7,758 nucleotides of DNA. Origin: Caryophanales bacterium UBA6768. Its GTDB lineage: Bacteria > Bacillota > Bacilli > Bacillales_D > Amphibacillaceae. Location: the NCBI GenBank assembly GCA_002453315.1, contig DKGO01000076.1:1-7758 (forward strand). The letters are read 5' to 3'. The notes beneath the pieces were generated by a model. It was not told the DNA's origin. It worked only from the letters and a program-made list of their open reading frames with translations, and ran no database searches. Position 1 is the first letter of the stretch. Every line of letters starts with the position of its first letter. The position numbers and the translations under genes are program-made. This document shows positions 1-7,645 of the stretch, piece by piece.

Positions 1-1441
1 TTATAAATGTATAAGTATGATGATTTACCATTAACCATTGTTTCAGTATGATACCAATTATTGTAGTAGTAATAAGTAATGACATCATTTTAAATATATC
101 ATTTACTTTTATTGTAAACTTGATTGCTTTGTATAGTGTGATTAAATGCAAGCATGTAATTAAAATTACACTTAAACAAATGGCAATGGCTACTCCCATC
201 ATGGCAAAGTGCTCATTTGAAGCTAATATAAATAAAATGATAAATTTAACTATTGAACCAATTAAACTATTCCACATTGCCTGTTTAGCTAAATCCAATC
301 CGAATAGGGCTGCTTGTAATGGTGATTGAATGTACAAAAATAGGAAAAAAGGTGCCATTAAAATGATAAACTTACTTGCATTACTTGACTGATACATATA
401 TGTTAAAATAGGAATAGAAAATAAACTTAAAATAACTGTTGCTAACGCTCCAGAAGCAAAGGAAATTCGAATCGCTTGCCGAATTCGATCGTGGATTGAT
501 TTTAGTTGATGGTGTGCTGCAAATTCTGCGATGGAGGGTACGAGTGCAATATATAAAGAATTAGTAATAAAGGTCGGTAAAAATAGTAATGGCATGGCAT
601 ATCCAGTTAGAATCCCATATTGTTTTGTTGCTACAACGGTTGCTACACCAGCAATAGCTAAACTTTGAGAAACCACAATTGGTTCTAAAAAACTTGATAT
701 GGAGCTAATGAGTTTACTCCCTGTTTGGGGCAAGGCAATAGAGAAAAGCGATATACTTGTTTGATAACTATTTTTCAAAGAGTTTAAAACTTTACCGAAT
801 TTTAGCCCAAATATTTGCTGTTTAATATAAAATAAGAGTACTAATAATGAGGCAAATTCTCCTAGTAAAATACTAATCATAGCTCCGGCAGCGGCAACTT
901 TTATCCCATATGGTAATAACCATTTAACAAGTACATAAACAGCTCCAATTCTAATAATTTGTTCAATCACAATTGCGATACTTTGCGGCTTCATATTTTG
1001 CATTCCTTGGAAATAGCCTTTAATGACTGATACGATAACGATTACGGGAATAATTGGTGTGATAGCTAATAATGGATATAGAGATCTTTCATCAGTTAGG
1101 AAGTGTTTAGCTACATTTGGAGCAATAATAAACATACATAATGTAAAAAAAAGACTTGTACATGTTATAATGATGAATGAAATTGACATGATTTGTTTAA
1201 TTTTATTCGAGTCATTCATCGCATTTGCTTCGGCTACACGTTTAGAAATTGCAATGGGGAGCCCAATTTGTGCTAATGTAATCATTAAAAACAGGGTAGG
1301 TACAGCCATCATATAAAGGCCAACACCTTCTTCACCAATTAATCTAGCAACAACAATTCGATTAATAAAGCCTAAAAATCGAGTGATCATGCCAGCGGTT
1401 ATTAACATTAAAGTTCCACGAATAAATGTTTGTTTTATCAA
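1..1441 (-). CDS. spoVB: SpoVB, stage V sporulation polysaccharide flippase family protein (3' end cut by window edge)
   Basis: The minus strand is open without a stop from a TTG at 1441 down to base 1, giving 480 codons; B. subtilis SpoVB is about 518 residues, so roughly the last 40 lie outside. The family belongs to the MOP flippase superfamily (MurJ/Wzx-like), polytopic membrane proteins linked to spore cortex peptidoglycan synthesis. The translation has the family's typical stretches: N-terminal KQTFIRGTLMLITAGMITRF, then RLIGEEGVGLYMMAVPT, KGYFQGMQNMKPQ near residue 140, SSFLEPIVVSQSLAIAGVAT near 250, and RQAIRISFASGALATVI near 330. Many hydrophobic segments run through it. The TTG start keeps the conserved N-terminus and has an AGGCGG ribosome site upstream; no ATG is better placed. 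The gene is transcribed away from comN. In B. subtilis it is expressed in the mother cell; no convincing sporulation promoter could be proved here. Identification is firm; the exact transported substrate is not shown by sequence. Confidence 0.95.
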   Translation of the reverse strand, partial: MIKQTFIRGTLMLITAGMITRFLGFINRIVVARLIGEEGVGLYMMAVPTLFLMITLAQIGLPIAISKRVAEANAMNDSNKIKQIMSISFIIITCTSLFFTLCMFIIAPNVAKHFLTDERSLYPLLAITPIIPVIVIVSVIKGYFQGMQNMKPQSIAIVIEQIIRIGAVYVLVKWLLPYGIKVAAAGAMISILLGEFASLLVLLFYIKQQIFGLKFGKVLNSLKNSYQTSISLFSIALPQTGSKLISSISSFLEPIVVSQSLAIAGVATVVATKQYGILTGYAMPLLFLPTFITNSLYIALVPSIAEFAAHHQLKSIHDRIRQAIRISFASGALATVILSLFSIPILTYMYQSSNASKFIILMAPFFLFLYIQSPLQAALFGLDLAKQAMWNSLIGSIVKFIILFILASNEHFAMMGVAIAICLSVILITCLHLITLYKAIKFTIKVNDIFKMMSLLITTTIIGIILKQWLMVNHHTYTFI

Positions 1442-1452
1442 CTTAAAAATCG

Positions 1453-1458
1453 CCGCCT
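1453..1458 (-). promoter_or_regulatory. ribosome binding site of spoVB
   Basis: AGGCGG on the minus strand lies 11 bases upstream of the TTG at 1441. It is a slightly imperfect Shine-Dalgarno with long spacing, but it is the only purine-rich candidate and supports the TTG start. Confidence 0.6.
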
Positions 1459-1486
1459 ATCATATCACTTTGTATCATATATATGC

Positions 1487-1516
1487 TTGATAAATTTTCA
1501 CATGACAAGCTATATT
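1487..1516 (+). promoter_or_regulatory. sigma-A-type promoter for comN-secDF
   Basis: TTGATA (1487-1492) and TATATT (1511-1516) each match the vegetative consensus at 5 of 6 bases and are 18 bases apart. Transcription would start near 1523, giving a leader of about 50 bases before the comN ATG. The promoter overlaps the longest in-frame upstream extension of comN, which argues that the extension from 1483 is not translated. The assignment rests on consensus match and position only. Confidence 0.6.
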
Positions 1517-1558
1517 TAAAAACTGTTGCAGGTTATTGTTTAGTCATAAAAATGGATG

Positions 1559-1565
1559 AAGGTGG
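1559..1565 (+). promoter_or_regulatory. ribosome binding site deciding the comN start
   Basis: AAGGTGG lies 7 bases upstream of the ATG at 1573. The alternative in-frame ATG at 1552 has no purine-rich site before it, and the one at 1483 lies in the promoter. Confidence 0.7.
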
Positions 1566-1572
1566 CGAAATT

Positions 1573-1878
1573 ATGGAATTTACAAAAAAGGTGAATGATT
1601 GGAAAGATTCAATTACATTTGTATTACATAGTAAGCAGTCGGAGTTTTATCAATTGGGATACAAACATGTAACGAAGGATGAAATATGGCATTGTTTATA
1701 TGATAAGATTTGGAAAGGTAACGTTGACAAAAGGTTACATGAAATTGTTCAAGATATTCTTCATTTAAAAGCAAGTACCTACATGACTTATGTAACAATT
1801 AGTTCAATGCAATCCAACGAAAATGATCTACACGCATCAATTAAGGAAATTATGGATACACCAAAAGAAACTGAATGA
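1573..1878 (+). CDS. comN: ComN-like post-transcriptional regulator
   Basis: This is a 101-residue soluble protein resembling B. subtilis ComN (YrzD, about 98 residues), which is known to promote expression of the comE competence operon after transcription and to interact with DivIVA. The visible signature is the run of conserved positions from residue 20: K-x-x-E-F-x-x-L-GY-x-x-VT-x-DE-IW, followed by a K-x-W-K patch and then RLHEIVQDILHLKASTYM. The C-terminal 20 residues are polar and variable, as usual. The start at 1573 was chosen because of the ribosome site before it and the family length. It lies divergent from spoVB and 33 bases upstream of secDF, probably in one transcript with it, which is the same arrangement as in B. 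subtilis. Family membership is clear; whether the competence role is kept in this organism is inference. Confidence 0.87.
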   Translation: MEFTKKVNDWKDSITFVLHSKQSEFYQLGYKHVTKDEIWHCLYDKIWKGNVDKRLHEIVQDILHLKASTYMTYVTISSMQSNENDLHASIKEIMDTPKETE

Positions 1879-1894
1879 TTGAAATTTATTTAAG

Positions 1895-1902
1895 AAGTGA
1901 GG
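1895..1902 (+). promoter_or_regulatory. ribosome binding site deciding the secDF start
   Basis: AAGTGAGG lies 9 bases before the ATG at 1912. A GTG at 1897 inside this site would add five residues, but it would use the ribosome site itself as the start codon, so 1912 is preferred. Confidence 0.75.
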
Positions 1903-1911
1903 AATTTTTGT

Positions 1912-4167
1912 ATGAAAAGAAGAGGTAAAATCATTACATTCTTATTAATCGTTGCGTTTTTTGCTGGTTTAATAAGTACTACAGTGGCACCGATAGCAAA
2001 TAAAATCAACCTTGGATTGGATTTACAAGGTGGCTTTGAAATTTTATATGAAGTTGAGCCAATTGATAAATCACAAGAAGTTAATCGGACATTACTTGAA
2101 GCAACGGTTCAGCGTTTGAATGATCGAGTAAATAAATTGGGAATAAGTGAAACGGTTATTGATATTGAAGGGGAAGATAGAATTCGTGTTCAATTGGCTG
2201 GTGTCGAGGATCAAGCCGAGGCGAGAGAAATACTTTCCACTTCGGCACGTTTATCATTTCGTGATGTTTTTGATAAAGAACATTTAGATGGAACAGATGT
2301 GAAGGAAGGTAGTGCTAAACAAGACTTTCATCCAGATACAAATCAGCCAATTGTTACATTACAATTGAAAAGTGCCAATAAGTTTGGTGATGTAACAACA
2401 GAAATATTAAATATGAAACCTAATAATCTACTCGTTATCTGGATGGATTTTGAAGAAGGTGATTCCTTTGAGGAAGAAGTAGGGAAAGAAGATCCGAAAT
2501 TCATTTCAAGTGCATCAGTAAGAAATCCCATATATAGTTCTAATGTGATGATTGAAGGGAATTTTAGCGTTGAGGAAGCAAAACGTTTGGCAGATATTAT
2601 TAATGCAGGATCCTTACCTGTACATATGACTGAACTATATTCCACATCTGTTGGCGCCCAATTTGGTGAAAAAGCATTAAATCAAACAGTTTTTGCAGGT
2701 ATTATTGGCATTATTATTATCTTCATTTTTATGGCGCTCGTTTATCGATTCCCAGGAATTATTGCCGGAATTAATATTGCTATTTATGTTTACATTATAT
2801 TATTAGTTTTTCAACTTATGAACGGTGTGTTAACGTTGCCGGGAATCGCTGCCTTAATTCTTGGTGTCGGTATGGCAGTTGATGCAAATGTATTAACATT
2901 TGAAAGAATAAAAGAGGAGTTACGTACTGGTAAATCAGTCGTTGCCTCGTTTAAATCGGGAGGAAAAAACTCTCTTGTAACGATTTTGGATGCGAATATT
3001 ACAACGCTGCTCGCAGCAACTGTATTATTTATCTTCGGTACAAGCTCTGTTAAAGGGTTTGCAACGATGTTAATCGTCAGTATTTTAGTTAGTTTCTTAA
3101 CGGCTGTTTATGGTACTCGTTTACTTCTTGGATTATGGGTAAACAGTGGATTTTTGAAAACAAAAAAATCTTGGTTTGGTGTGAAACAGTCGCAAATTCA
3201 AGATATTTCTGCGAAAAAAGAAGTTGAAGCGACGATATTTAATAAAACTGTTGATATTGTTAAACATCGTAAAAAGATTTTTATAACAACAATTGCCGTC
3301 GTCATTATTGGGGGATTATCAATTGGTATTTTTAAATTAAATCCGGGAATTGATTTTACGAGCGGATCTAGGGTAGAAGTACTTTCTGATGATCCACTGA
3401 CAACAGAAATTGTTGAAAAAGATTTACAAGAATTAGGATTAGACTCAAAATCTATTGTATTATCGGGTGAAAATAATGAAATAGCTGTGATGCGGTATGA
3501 TGTTGTTTTATCTGACAGTGATATCGATGCCGTCAAAACATATTTTATGGATAAATATGGGAATGAACCTAATATAAGTATTGTGTCATCAATAGTAGGT
3601 GAGGAATTAGTAAAAAATGCAATTCTAGCATTAGCGATTGCATCCATCGGGATGGTACTTTATGTTACATTTCGCTTTGAGTTATTTTTTGCTCTAACTG
3701 CCATTATTGCATTATTACATGATGTTTTCTTTATGTTAGTGATTTTCAGTATTACGAGAATAGAGTTTGATGTAACAATCATCGCCGCTATTTTAACGAT
3801 AATTGGTTATTCGATTAACAATACTATCGTTGTATTTGATCGAATTCGGGAAAATATTCGGGCGAGAAACCGACTAGTTAAATCACTGAAAGAATTAGCA
3901 AAAATTATAAATGATAGCTTAATTCAAACATTTATGAGAAGCATTAATACGTCTACTACGACGTTAATAGCTGTGTTAGCATTTTTGATTTTGGGTGCTC
4001 AATCAATATTTGGATTTGCTATTGCCCTAGTTGTTGGGCTTATTGCTGGTACCTATTCATCGCTATTTCTAGCTTCACAGTTGTGGCTCGTATGGCGTGG
4101 CAGTAAGTTAAAAACTAAACCATTAGATTTTCGTAAAAAGAAACGGGTGGAGGGACCACAAGTATAA
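1912..4167 (+). CDS. secDF: SecDF, fused protein-export membrane protein
   Basis: SecDF joins the SecYEG translocon and uses the proton (or sodium) gradient to help pull exported proteins out of the membrane. The 751-residue protein is a fusion of SecD and SecF as in B. subtilis (737). The SecD half has a first membrane helix at about 7-27, the LGLDLQGG motif at 34-41, a large extracellular domain to about 245, and five helices starting near 261, including GVGMAVDAN with conserved D324 and LDANITT with D360. The SecF half starts with a helix near 456-476, then NPGIDFTSGSR (477-487), an extracellular domain, and five helices ending near 735. R676 of the RSINT motif is present. The odd point is the motif GYSINNTIVVFDR (632-644): residue 637 is Asn (AAT at 3820-3822), where SecF proteins normally have Asp (SIND). 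That Asp corresponds to T. thermophilus D637 and E. coli SecF D213, implicated in proton conduction. No frameshift or truncation is seen. It is co-oriented with comN upstream and the LapA-like gene downstream. Confidence 0.96.
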   Translation: MKRRGKIITFLLIVAFFAGLISTTVAPIANKINLGLDLQGGFEILYEVEPIDKSQEVNRTLLEATVQRLNDRVNKLGISETVIDIEGEDRIRVQLAGVEDQAEAREILSTSARLSFRDVFDKEHLDGTDVKEGSAKQDFHPDTNQPIVTLQLKSANKFGDVTTEILNMKPNNLLVIWMDFEEGDSFEEEVGKEDPKFISSASVRNPIYSSNVMIEGNFSVEEAKRLADIINAGSLPVHMTELYSTSVGAQFGEKALNQTVFAGIIGIIIIFIFMALVYRFPGIIAGINIAIYVYIILLVFQLMNGVLTLPGIAALILGVGMAVDANVLTFERIKEELRTGKSVVASFKSGGKNSLVTILDANITTLLAATVLFIFGTSSVKGFATMLIVSILVSFLTAVYGTRLLLGLWVNSGFLKTKKSWFGVKQSQIQDISAKKEVEATIFNKTVDIVKHRKKIFITTIAVVIIGGLSIGIFKLNPGIDFTSGSRVEVLSDDPLTTEIVEKDLQELGLDSKSIVLSGENNEIAVMRYDVVLSDSDIDAVKTYFMDKYGNEPNISIVSSIVGEELVKNAILALAIASIGMVLYVTFRFELFFALTAIIALLHDVFFMLVIFSITRIEFDVTIIAAILTIIGYSINNTIVVFDRIRENIRARNRLVKSLKELAKIINDSLIQTFMRSINTSTTTLIAVLAFLILGAQSIFGFAIALVVGLIAGTYSSLFLASQLWLVWRGSKLKTKPLDFRKKKRVEGPQV

Positions 4168-4179
4168 TCACTTTAGGTT

Positions 4180-4185
4180 AGGGAG
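4180..4185 (+). promoter_or_regulatory. ribosome binding site deciding the start of the LapA-like gene
   Basis: AGGGAG ends 9 bases before the TTG at 4195. An earlier in-frame TTG at 4186 directly abuts this site and so is unlikely to be used. Confidence 0.65.
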
Positions 4186-4194
4186 TTGGGGACT

Positions 4195-4500
4195 TTGAAA
4201 GGTCAAACATATGTTATTCTATTGATTTTATTTATCATTTTAATTTCTGTTTTTGCTGTATTTAATATTACGGATGTTGAAGTTAATTATTTATTTTGGA
4301 AGGGATCATCACCATTAATTTTTGTTATCTTATTTTCTGTTTTATTAGGTGGGGTATTAACGATGATTGTCGGAAGTAAAAATTACTTTACATTAAAAAA
4401 AGAAAACAAAAAAATGCGACATCGTTTGGAACAATTAGAAGTCTCTCAACCCCATGATCATGATGATAGTGATGTTTTACTTAAAAATGATAATGATTAA
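4195..4500 (+). CDS. yrvD: LapA-domain (DUF1049) membrane protein, YrvD-like
   Basis: This is a 101-residue membrane protein of the LapA-domain family. Two hydrophobic helices (about 5-23 and 39-60) flank the short conserved segment FNITDVEVNYLF (23-34), the family's hallmark. A charged, probably coiled-coil segment (about 64-82, KKENKKMRHRLEQLE) follows, and the last 20 residues are rich in His and Asp (HDHDDSD). In Gram-negative bacteria LapA acts with LapB in lipopolysaccharide assembly; Gram-positive members have no such substrate and their role is unknown. The start is a TTG chosen by ribosome site spacing. It begins 27 bases after secDF and is probably co-transcribed. B. subtilis, as recalled, has yrvC between secDF and yrvD; no such gene is present here. 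The symbol rests on family and position only. Confidence 0.8.
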   Translation: MKGQTYVILLILFIILISVFAVFNITDVEVNYLFWKGSSPLIFVILFSVLLGGVLTMIVGSKNYFTLKKENKKMRHRLEQLEVSQPHDHDDSDVLLKNDND

Positions 4501-4555
4501 TTTTAATTAAACGATATTCAATATCACAAGTCATGTTTTTAAGTAGAATTTTAAT

Positions 4556-4563
4556 TTTATTTT
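4556..4563 (+). repeat. left copy of 8-bp flanking direct repeat (target site duplication)
   Basis: TTTATTTT directly precedes the GGCTCTG tip of the element and recurs directly after its other end at 4740-4747. The match extends to 9 bases (TTTTATTTT, 4555-4563 and 4739-4747) if the last T of the element is counted as duplicated target. The sequence is low in complexity, so chance cannot be excluded from the repeat alone. Confidence 0.6.
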
Positions 4564-4739
4564 GGCTCTGTTAAATCTAGTTGTTGTTAAATAGTACCTT
4601 CTTTACGTGGGCTTGGCTTCAGCTAACTTGGTAAATTAGTTCACTTTACCAAGTGGATCTTCAGCTCAAGCTTTTCCAAAGGAAATCTCGTACTTTTTAT
4701 CAATAATATTCATTTTTAACAATAATCTTTAACAGTGCT
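4564..4739. mobile_element. MITE-like non-coding element, 176 bp, between the LapA-like gene and recJ
   Basis: The left end (4564-4591) begins GGCTCTGTTAAA. The reverse complement of the right end (4715-4739) begins AGCACTGTTAAA, matching at 10 of 12 tip positions. Each end carries a second TTGTTAAA a few bases inward, with spacing differing by 3 bases. Inside are a perfect 10-bp hairpin (4626-4635 with 4645-4654), a pair AGTAC/GTACT (4593-4597, 4690-4694) and weaker pairing between, so the whole element can fold back on itself. It has no coding capacity and is bounded by 8-bp direct repeats. These traits fit a miniature inverted-repeat transposable element moved in trans. ISL3 and IS1595 family transposases make 8-bp duplications and are possible parents, but the family cannot be assigned by eye. 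It occupies most of the only sizeable gap in the rightward gene cluster. Confidence 0.72.
4626..4654. repeat. perfect 10-bp inverted repeat (hairpin) inside the MITE-like element
   Basis: ACTTGGTAAA (4626-4635) pairs with TTTACCAAGT (4645-4654) around a 9-base loop. The stem is not GC-rich and no T-run follows, so it does not look like an intrinsic terminator. A direct repeat CTTCAGCT (4617-4624 and 4659-4666) brackets it. Confidence 0.8.
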
Positions 4740-4747
4740 TTTATTTT
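4740..4747 (+). repeat. right copy of 8-bp flanking direct repeat (target site duplication)
   Basis: TTTATTTT directly follows the right end of the MITE-like element and equals the bases directly before its left end. It ends 7 bases before the AGGAGTG ribosome site of recJ, so the insertion stopped just short of the translation signals. Confidence 0.6.
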
Positions 4748-4754
4748 AAAAGTC

Positions 4755-4761
4755 AGGAGTG
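4755..4761 (+). promoter_or_regulatory. ribosome binding site of recJ
   Basis: AGGAGTG is a strong Shine-Dalgarno 5 bases before the ATG at 4767 (7 bases counted from the AGGAG core). It lies just outside the MITE-like element and is intact. Confidence 0.8.
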
Positions 4762-4766
4762 ACCTA

Positions 4767-7076
4767 ATGCTTAAAAGCAAGGCAAAATGGCAAATGATTG
4801 CTGAACAAACAGATGACCAATACAATAAAAAATCTGTTATTGAACGCTTACTTAATCAACGGGGTTATGTCAATAAAACAGATCAACAGCGTTTTTTATC
4901 ACCGAAATTAGAAGATATTCAAAAACCCGAAATGATAGAGCAGATGAATATGGCTGCAGATAGAATTCATCAAGCTATTAACCATAATGAACAAATTTTT
5001 GTTTATGGTGATTATGATGCTGATGGAATCACCTCTACAGTATTACTAATGAAAACGTTATATCAATTAGGAGCCAACTGTCATTATTATATTCCCCACC
5101 GATTAAATGATGGTTATGGATTGAATGAAAAAGCAATCAAGCAAATTTATGATGAAGGCACTTCCCTAATTATCACTGTTGATAATGGAATTGCATCGGT
5201 TTCGGAGGCAGACTATATAAGGCAGTTGGGGATGGATTTAATTATTACGGATCACCATGCCATACCTAATATACTTCCTAGGGCACATGCAATCATACAT
5301 CCACAATATTCACCAGATGATTATTTTAAACAATTTGCTGGTGTAGGGGTAGCATTTCAATTAGCGACTAAACTATTAGGGAAAAAACCAATTGAATTAT
5401 TAGATTTAGTGGCAATTGGAACAATTGCAGATTTAGTGTCATTACGGGAAGATAATCGGATTCTAGTTTATTACGGCTTGAAACAATTAAACCAAACTAC
5501 TCATCTCGGGTTACAACAGCTCATTGAAAGTTGTCAATTTGAAGGTGAAATTACCGAAGAACATGTCGGATTTATGATTGCCCCAAGATTAAATGCTGTT
5601 GGAAGATTAACAAATGCTAGTTTAGCAGTCGAATTATTGTTAACTGAAAACAAAAACCGGGCACTAGAAATTGTTGAGGAAATATCGTCTTTAAATAGTG
5701 AACGTCAAAAAATTGTTCGTGAAGTCGTTCAAGAGACAAAACAGCAATTAGCCAATAAACCAATTGAAGGTGTCATTATGCTGTACAGTCCCAATTGGCA
5801 TGAAGGCGTTTTAGGCATTGTAGCCTCTAAAATTGTTCAACAGTATGATCGGCCTGTTTTTATTTTCAATTATAATGAACAATTAAATGAATTAAAAGGC
5901 TCTGCTAGAAGTATTCCCGCCTTTAATTTATTTGAGCATTGTACTTCTATAAAACATTTATTCAAAAAATTTGGTGGGCATGCCCAAGCGGCTGGCATGA
6001 CAATTTCAATGGACAATTTTACGATCATTAAAGAAAAATTAAATAATATTGTCAGTAAACAATTAAACGAGGACGATTTGCGTCAAGAAATCATTATTCA
6101 TGAATCGCTATCTATTAATCAAATGACAGAATCGTTAATAAAAGATTTAAATACATTTGCACCTTTTGGTATGGACAATGAAAAGCCAATGTTTTTATTA
6201 GAAGAAATTCCGAGTCAAATCCGACAAATTGGTCAACAAAAAAATCATTTAAAACTGTTTTTTCAAAACGGTCAACATAAGGTAAATGGTATTGGTTTCC
6301 AAAAAGGAGATTTGTATCATTTATTTGCAAATAATAGTACGATATCTATTGTAGGTTTTTTACAAATGAATGAATGGAATGGAACAAGGACAGTGCAAAT
6401 GATGATTGAAGATATAGCCGTCAATGAACGACAGATCTTCGATTATCGTGGAAAATTACATGGTATTCCTTTTGAGTCATATGATCAGCATTATCAACAT
6501 CATACGTTGGTCGGTGATTACCCTCATGGTGATATAAATATCCGAAATGTTAAAACAATTTCTTATGAGGATGATGTAACCGAACTTAAAAAAACGGACA
6601 TCCTTTATATATGTTCTTTACCTAAAAAACTAGATGATTTAAAAGAAATTATTACAAAAACAAATCCGATAGCTATTTATGTAGGATATCGTAATCATCA
6701 TCAAACTTATTTAACTCAGTTTCCGAAAAGGGAAGATTTCAAATGGTTATATCGCCATTTGCTATCTGTTGAAAATGAAGAAGTTAAATCTGTTATTTCC
6801 CATGTTATTAATAGTGTGGGGTGGGAGAAAGATAATGTTATTTTCATGATGGGTGTTTTTTTTGATTTGAATTTTTTCTATTTAGAAAATCGTAAATTAA
6901 GGATTAATAACAATGCCGAAAAGAAAGATTTAATGATGTCATCGACCTATCAAGAAAGATTACAACAAATTGAAGTCGAGAAGGTTTTATATTATTCTAC
7001 ATATGAAGCACTATGTCAATGGCTAACCCAGTGGATGGATATTACACAAGTGAAAAGAGAGGTAAATTATACATGA
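4767..7076 (+). CDS. recJ: RecJ, single-stranded-DNA-specific 5'-3' exonuclease
   Basis: RecJ degrades single-stranded DNA 5' to 3' in recombination and mismatch or base excision repair. The 769-residue protein is close to B. subtilis RecJ (786). The DHH phosphoesterase core shows all metal-site motifs: VYGDYDADG with D82 and D84, TVDNG with D139, TDHH with D162-H164, and GTIADLV with D222. The LNAVGR motif is at 275-280 (PRLNAVGR). The DHHA1 domain has [15 protein letters not shown] (W344-H345-E346-G347), [11 protein letters not shown] and the FGGHAQAAG motif with G403-G404-H405. An OB-fold region of about 450-560 follows, and the last 200 or so residues match the position of the extra C-terminal domain found in low-GC Gram-positive RecJ. 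The TGA stop overlaps the apt start (ATGA), indicating translational coupling. The catalytic residues look complete, so the enzyme is expected to be active. Confidence 0.96.
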   Translation: MLKSKAKWQMIAEQTDDQYNKKSVIERLLNQRGYVNKTDQQRFLSPKLEDIQKPEMIEQMNMAADRIHQAINHNEQIFVYGDYDADGITSTVLLMKTLYQLGANCHYYIPHRLNDGYGLNEKAIKQIYDEGTSLIITVDNGIASVSEADYIRQLGMDLIITDHHAIPNILPRAHAIIHPQYSPDDYFKQFAGVGVAFQLATKLLGKKPIELLDLVAIGTIADLVSLREDNRILVYYGLKQLNQTTHLGLQQLIESCQFEGEITEEHVGFMIAPRLNAVGRLTNASLAVELLLTENKNRALEIVEEISSLNSERQKIVREVVQETKQQLANKPIEGVIMLYSPNWHEGVLGIVASKIVQQYDRPVFIFNYNEQLNELKGSARSIPAFNLFEHCTSIKHLFKKFGGHAQAAGMTISMDNFTIIKEKLNNIVSKQLNEDDLRQEIIIHESLSINQMTESLIKDLNTFAPFGMDNEKPMFLLEEIPSQIRQIGQQKNHLKLFFQNGQHKVNGIGFQKGDLYHLFANNSTISIVGFLQMNEWNGTRTVQMMIEDIAVNERQIFDYRGKLHGIPFESYDQHYQHHTLVGDYPHGDINIRNVKTISYEDDVTELKKTDILYICSLPKKLDDLKEIITKTNPIAIYVGYRNHHQTYLTQFPKREDFKWLYRHLLSVENEEVKSVISHVINSVGWEKDNVIFMMGVFFDLNFFYLENRKLRINNNAEKKDLMMSSTYQERLQQIEVEKVLYYSTYEALCQWLTQWMDITQVKREVNYT

Positions 7077-7588
7077 AATATAAAGAGCATATTGCCCTTG
7101 TTGAAAATTGGCCTATAGATGGGGTCCAATTTAAAGATATAACCCCACTAATGGCAAATGGCAAAGTATTTAAAGCAGCTGTTAATGAAATGGTTGATTT
7201 TGCTAAAGATAAAGAAGTAGACATAATTGTTGGTCCCGAGGCACGTGGTTTTATTATAGGCTGTCCTATGGCATATGAAATGGGGATAGGCTTTATCCCT
7301 GTTAGAAAGAAGGGAAAGCTCCCACGCGCGGTGGATGAAATCAATTACGGCCTCGAGTATGGAGAAAATATTTTAACAATTCATCGGGATGCTATTCAGT
7401 CAGGGCAACGTGTTTTAATAACAGACGATTTATTGGCAACAGGTGGAACGATTGAAGCAACAATTAAATTAGTTGAAAAGCAAGGTGGAATTGTCGTTGG
7501 CTGTACTTTTTTAATTGAATTAGCTTATTTACAAGGTATTAAAAAATTGGATAACTATGATGTGTTTTCGTTAATGTCTTATAAATAA
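7073..7588 (+). CDS. apt: adenine phosphoribosyltransferase
   Basis: Apt converts adenine and PRPP to AMP and pyrophosphate in the cytoplasm, for purine salvage. The 171-residue product matches the usual length (B. subtilis 170). Visible motifs are [11 protein letters not shown] near the N-terminus, [13 protein letters not shown] with G54-P55-E56-A57-R58-G59, [15 protein letters not shown], and the PRPP-binding loop [13 protein letters not shown] (114-126) with D118-D119. The start is the ATG at 7073, which shares four bases with the recJ stop (ATGA); AGAGAGG at 7056-7062 inside the end of recJ is its ribosome site, 10 bases upstream. A GTG 60 bases earlier also opens the frame but lies within recJ and would add 20 residues not found in the family. 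The pairing with recJ and relA is conserved in bacilli. Confidence 0.97.
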   Translation: MKYKEHIALVENWPIDGVQFKDITPLMANGKVFKAAVNEMVDFAKDKEVDIIVGPEARGFIIGCPMAYEMGIGFIPVRKKGKLPRAVDEINYGLEYGENILTIHRDAIQSGQRVLITDDLLATGGTIEATIKLVEKQGGIVVGCTFLIELAYLQGIKKLDNYDVFSLMSYK

Positions 7589-7633
7589 TCCATGTTGAAA
7601 TAATGATAGCAACATTGAATGTCAGATGTGAAT

Positions 7634-7640
7634 AAAGGTG
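7634..7640 (+). promoter_or_regulatory. ribosome binding site of relA
   Basis: AAAGGTG lies 5 bases before the GTG at 7646 and supports that non-ATG start. The 57-base apt-relA gap otherwise holds no clear terminator or promoter. Confidence 0.6.
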
Positions 7641-7645
7641 ATTGT

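Noticed and set aside
48..329. Plus-strand open frame of 93 codons at the left edge
   Set aside because: It lies opposite spoVB, whose minus-strand frame is open and clearly homologous along its full length; no ribosome site or family match supports it.
1023..1316. Plus-strand open frame of 97 codons
   Set aside because: It is antisense to conserved spoVB sequence (the QGMQNMKPQ-type region and upstream) and is a shadow frame.
1469..1504. Possible sigma-E promoter for spoVB on the minus strand (GATACAAA or CATATATA as -10)
   Set aside because: Each -10 candidate lacks a matching -35 (ATA) at the usual 16-18 base spacing; the best alternative has only CATG at 15 bases. Too weak to annotate.
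4501..4563. Possible terminator after the LapA-like gene
   Set aside because: The stretch is AT-rich but contains no stable GC stem followed by a T-run.
7042..7344. Minus-strand open frame of 100 codons overlapping apt, with similar minus-strand frames inside comN, secDF and recJ
   Set aside because: All lie opposite well-identified conserved genes and show no independent start signals or recognisable protein features.
7589..7645. Promoter or hairpin in the apt-relA gap
   Set aside because: TTGAAA is not followed by a good -10 at correct spacing, and the ATGTTG/CAACAT inverted repeat is only 6 bp with a long AT-rich loop; neither exceeds chance.
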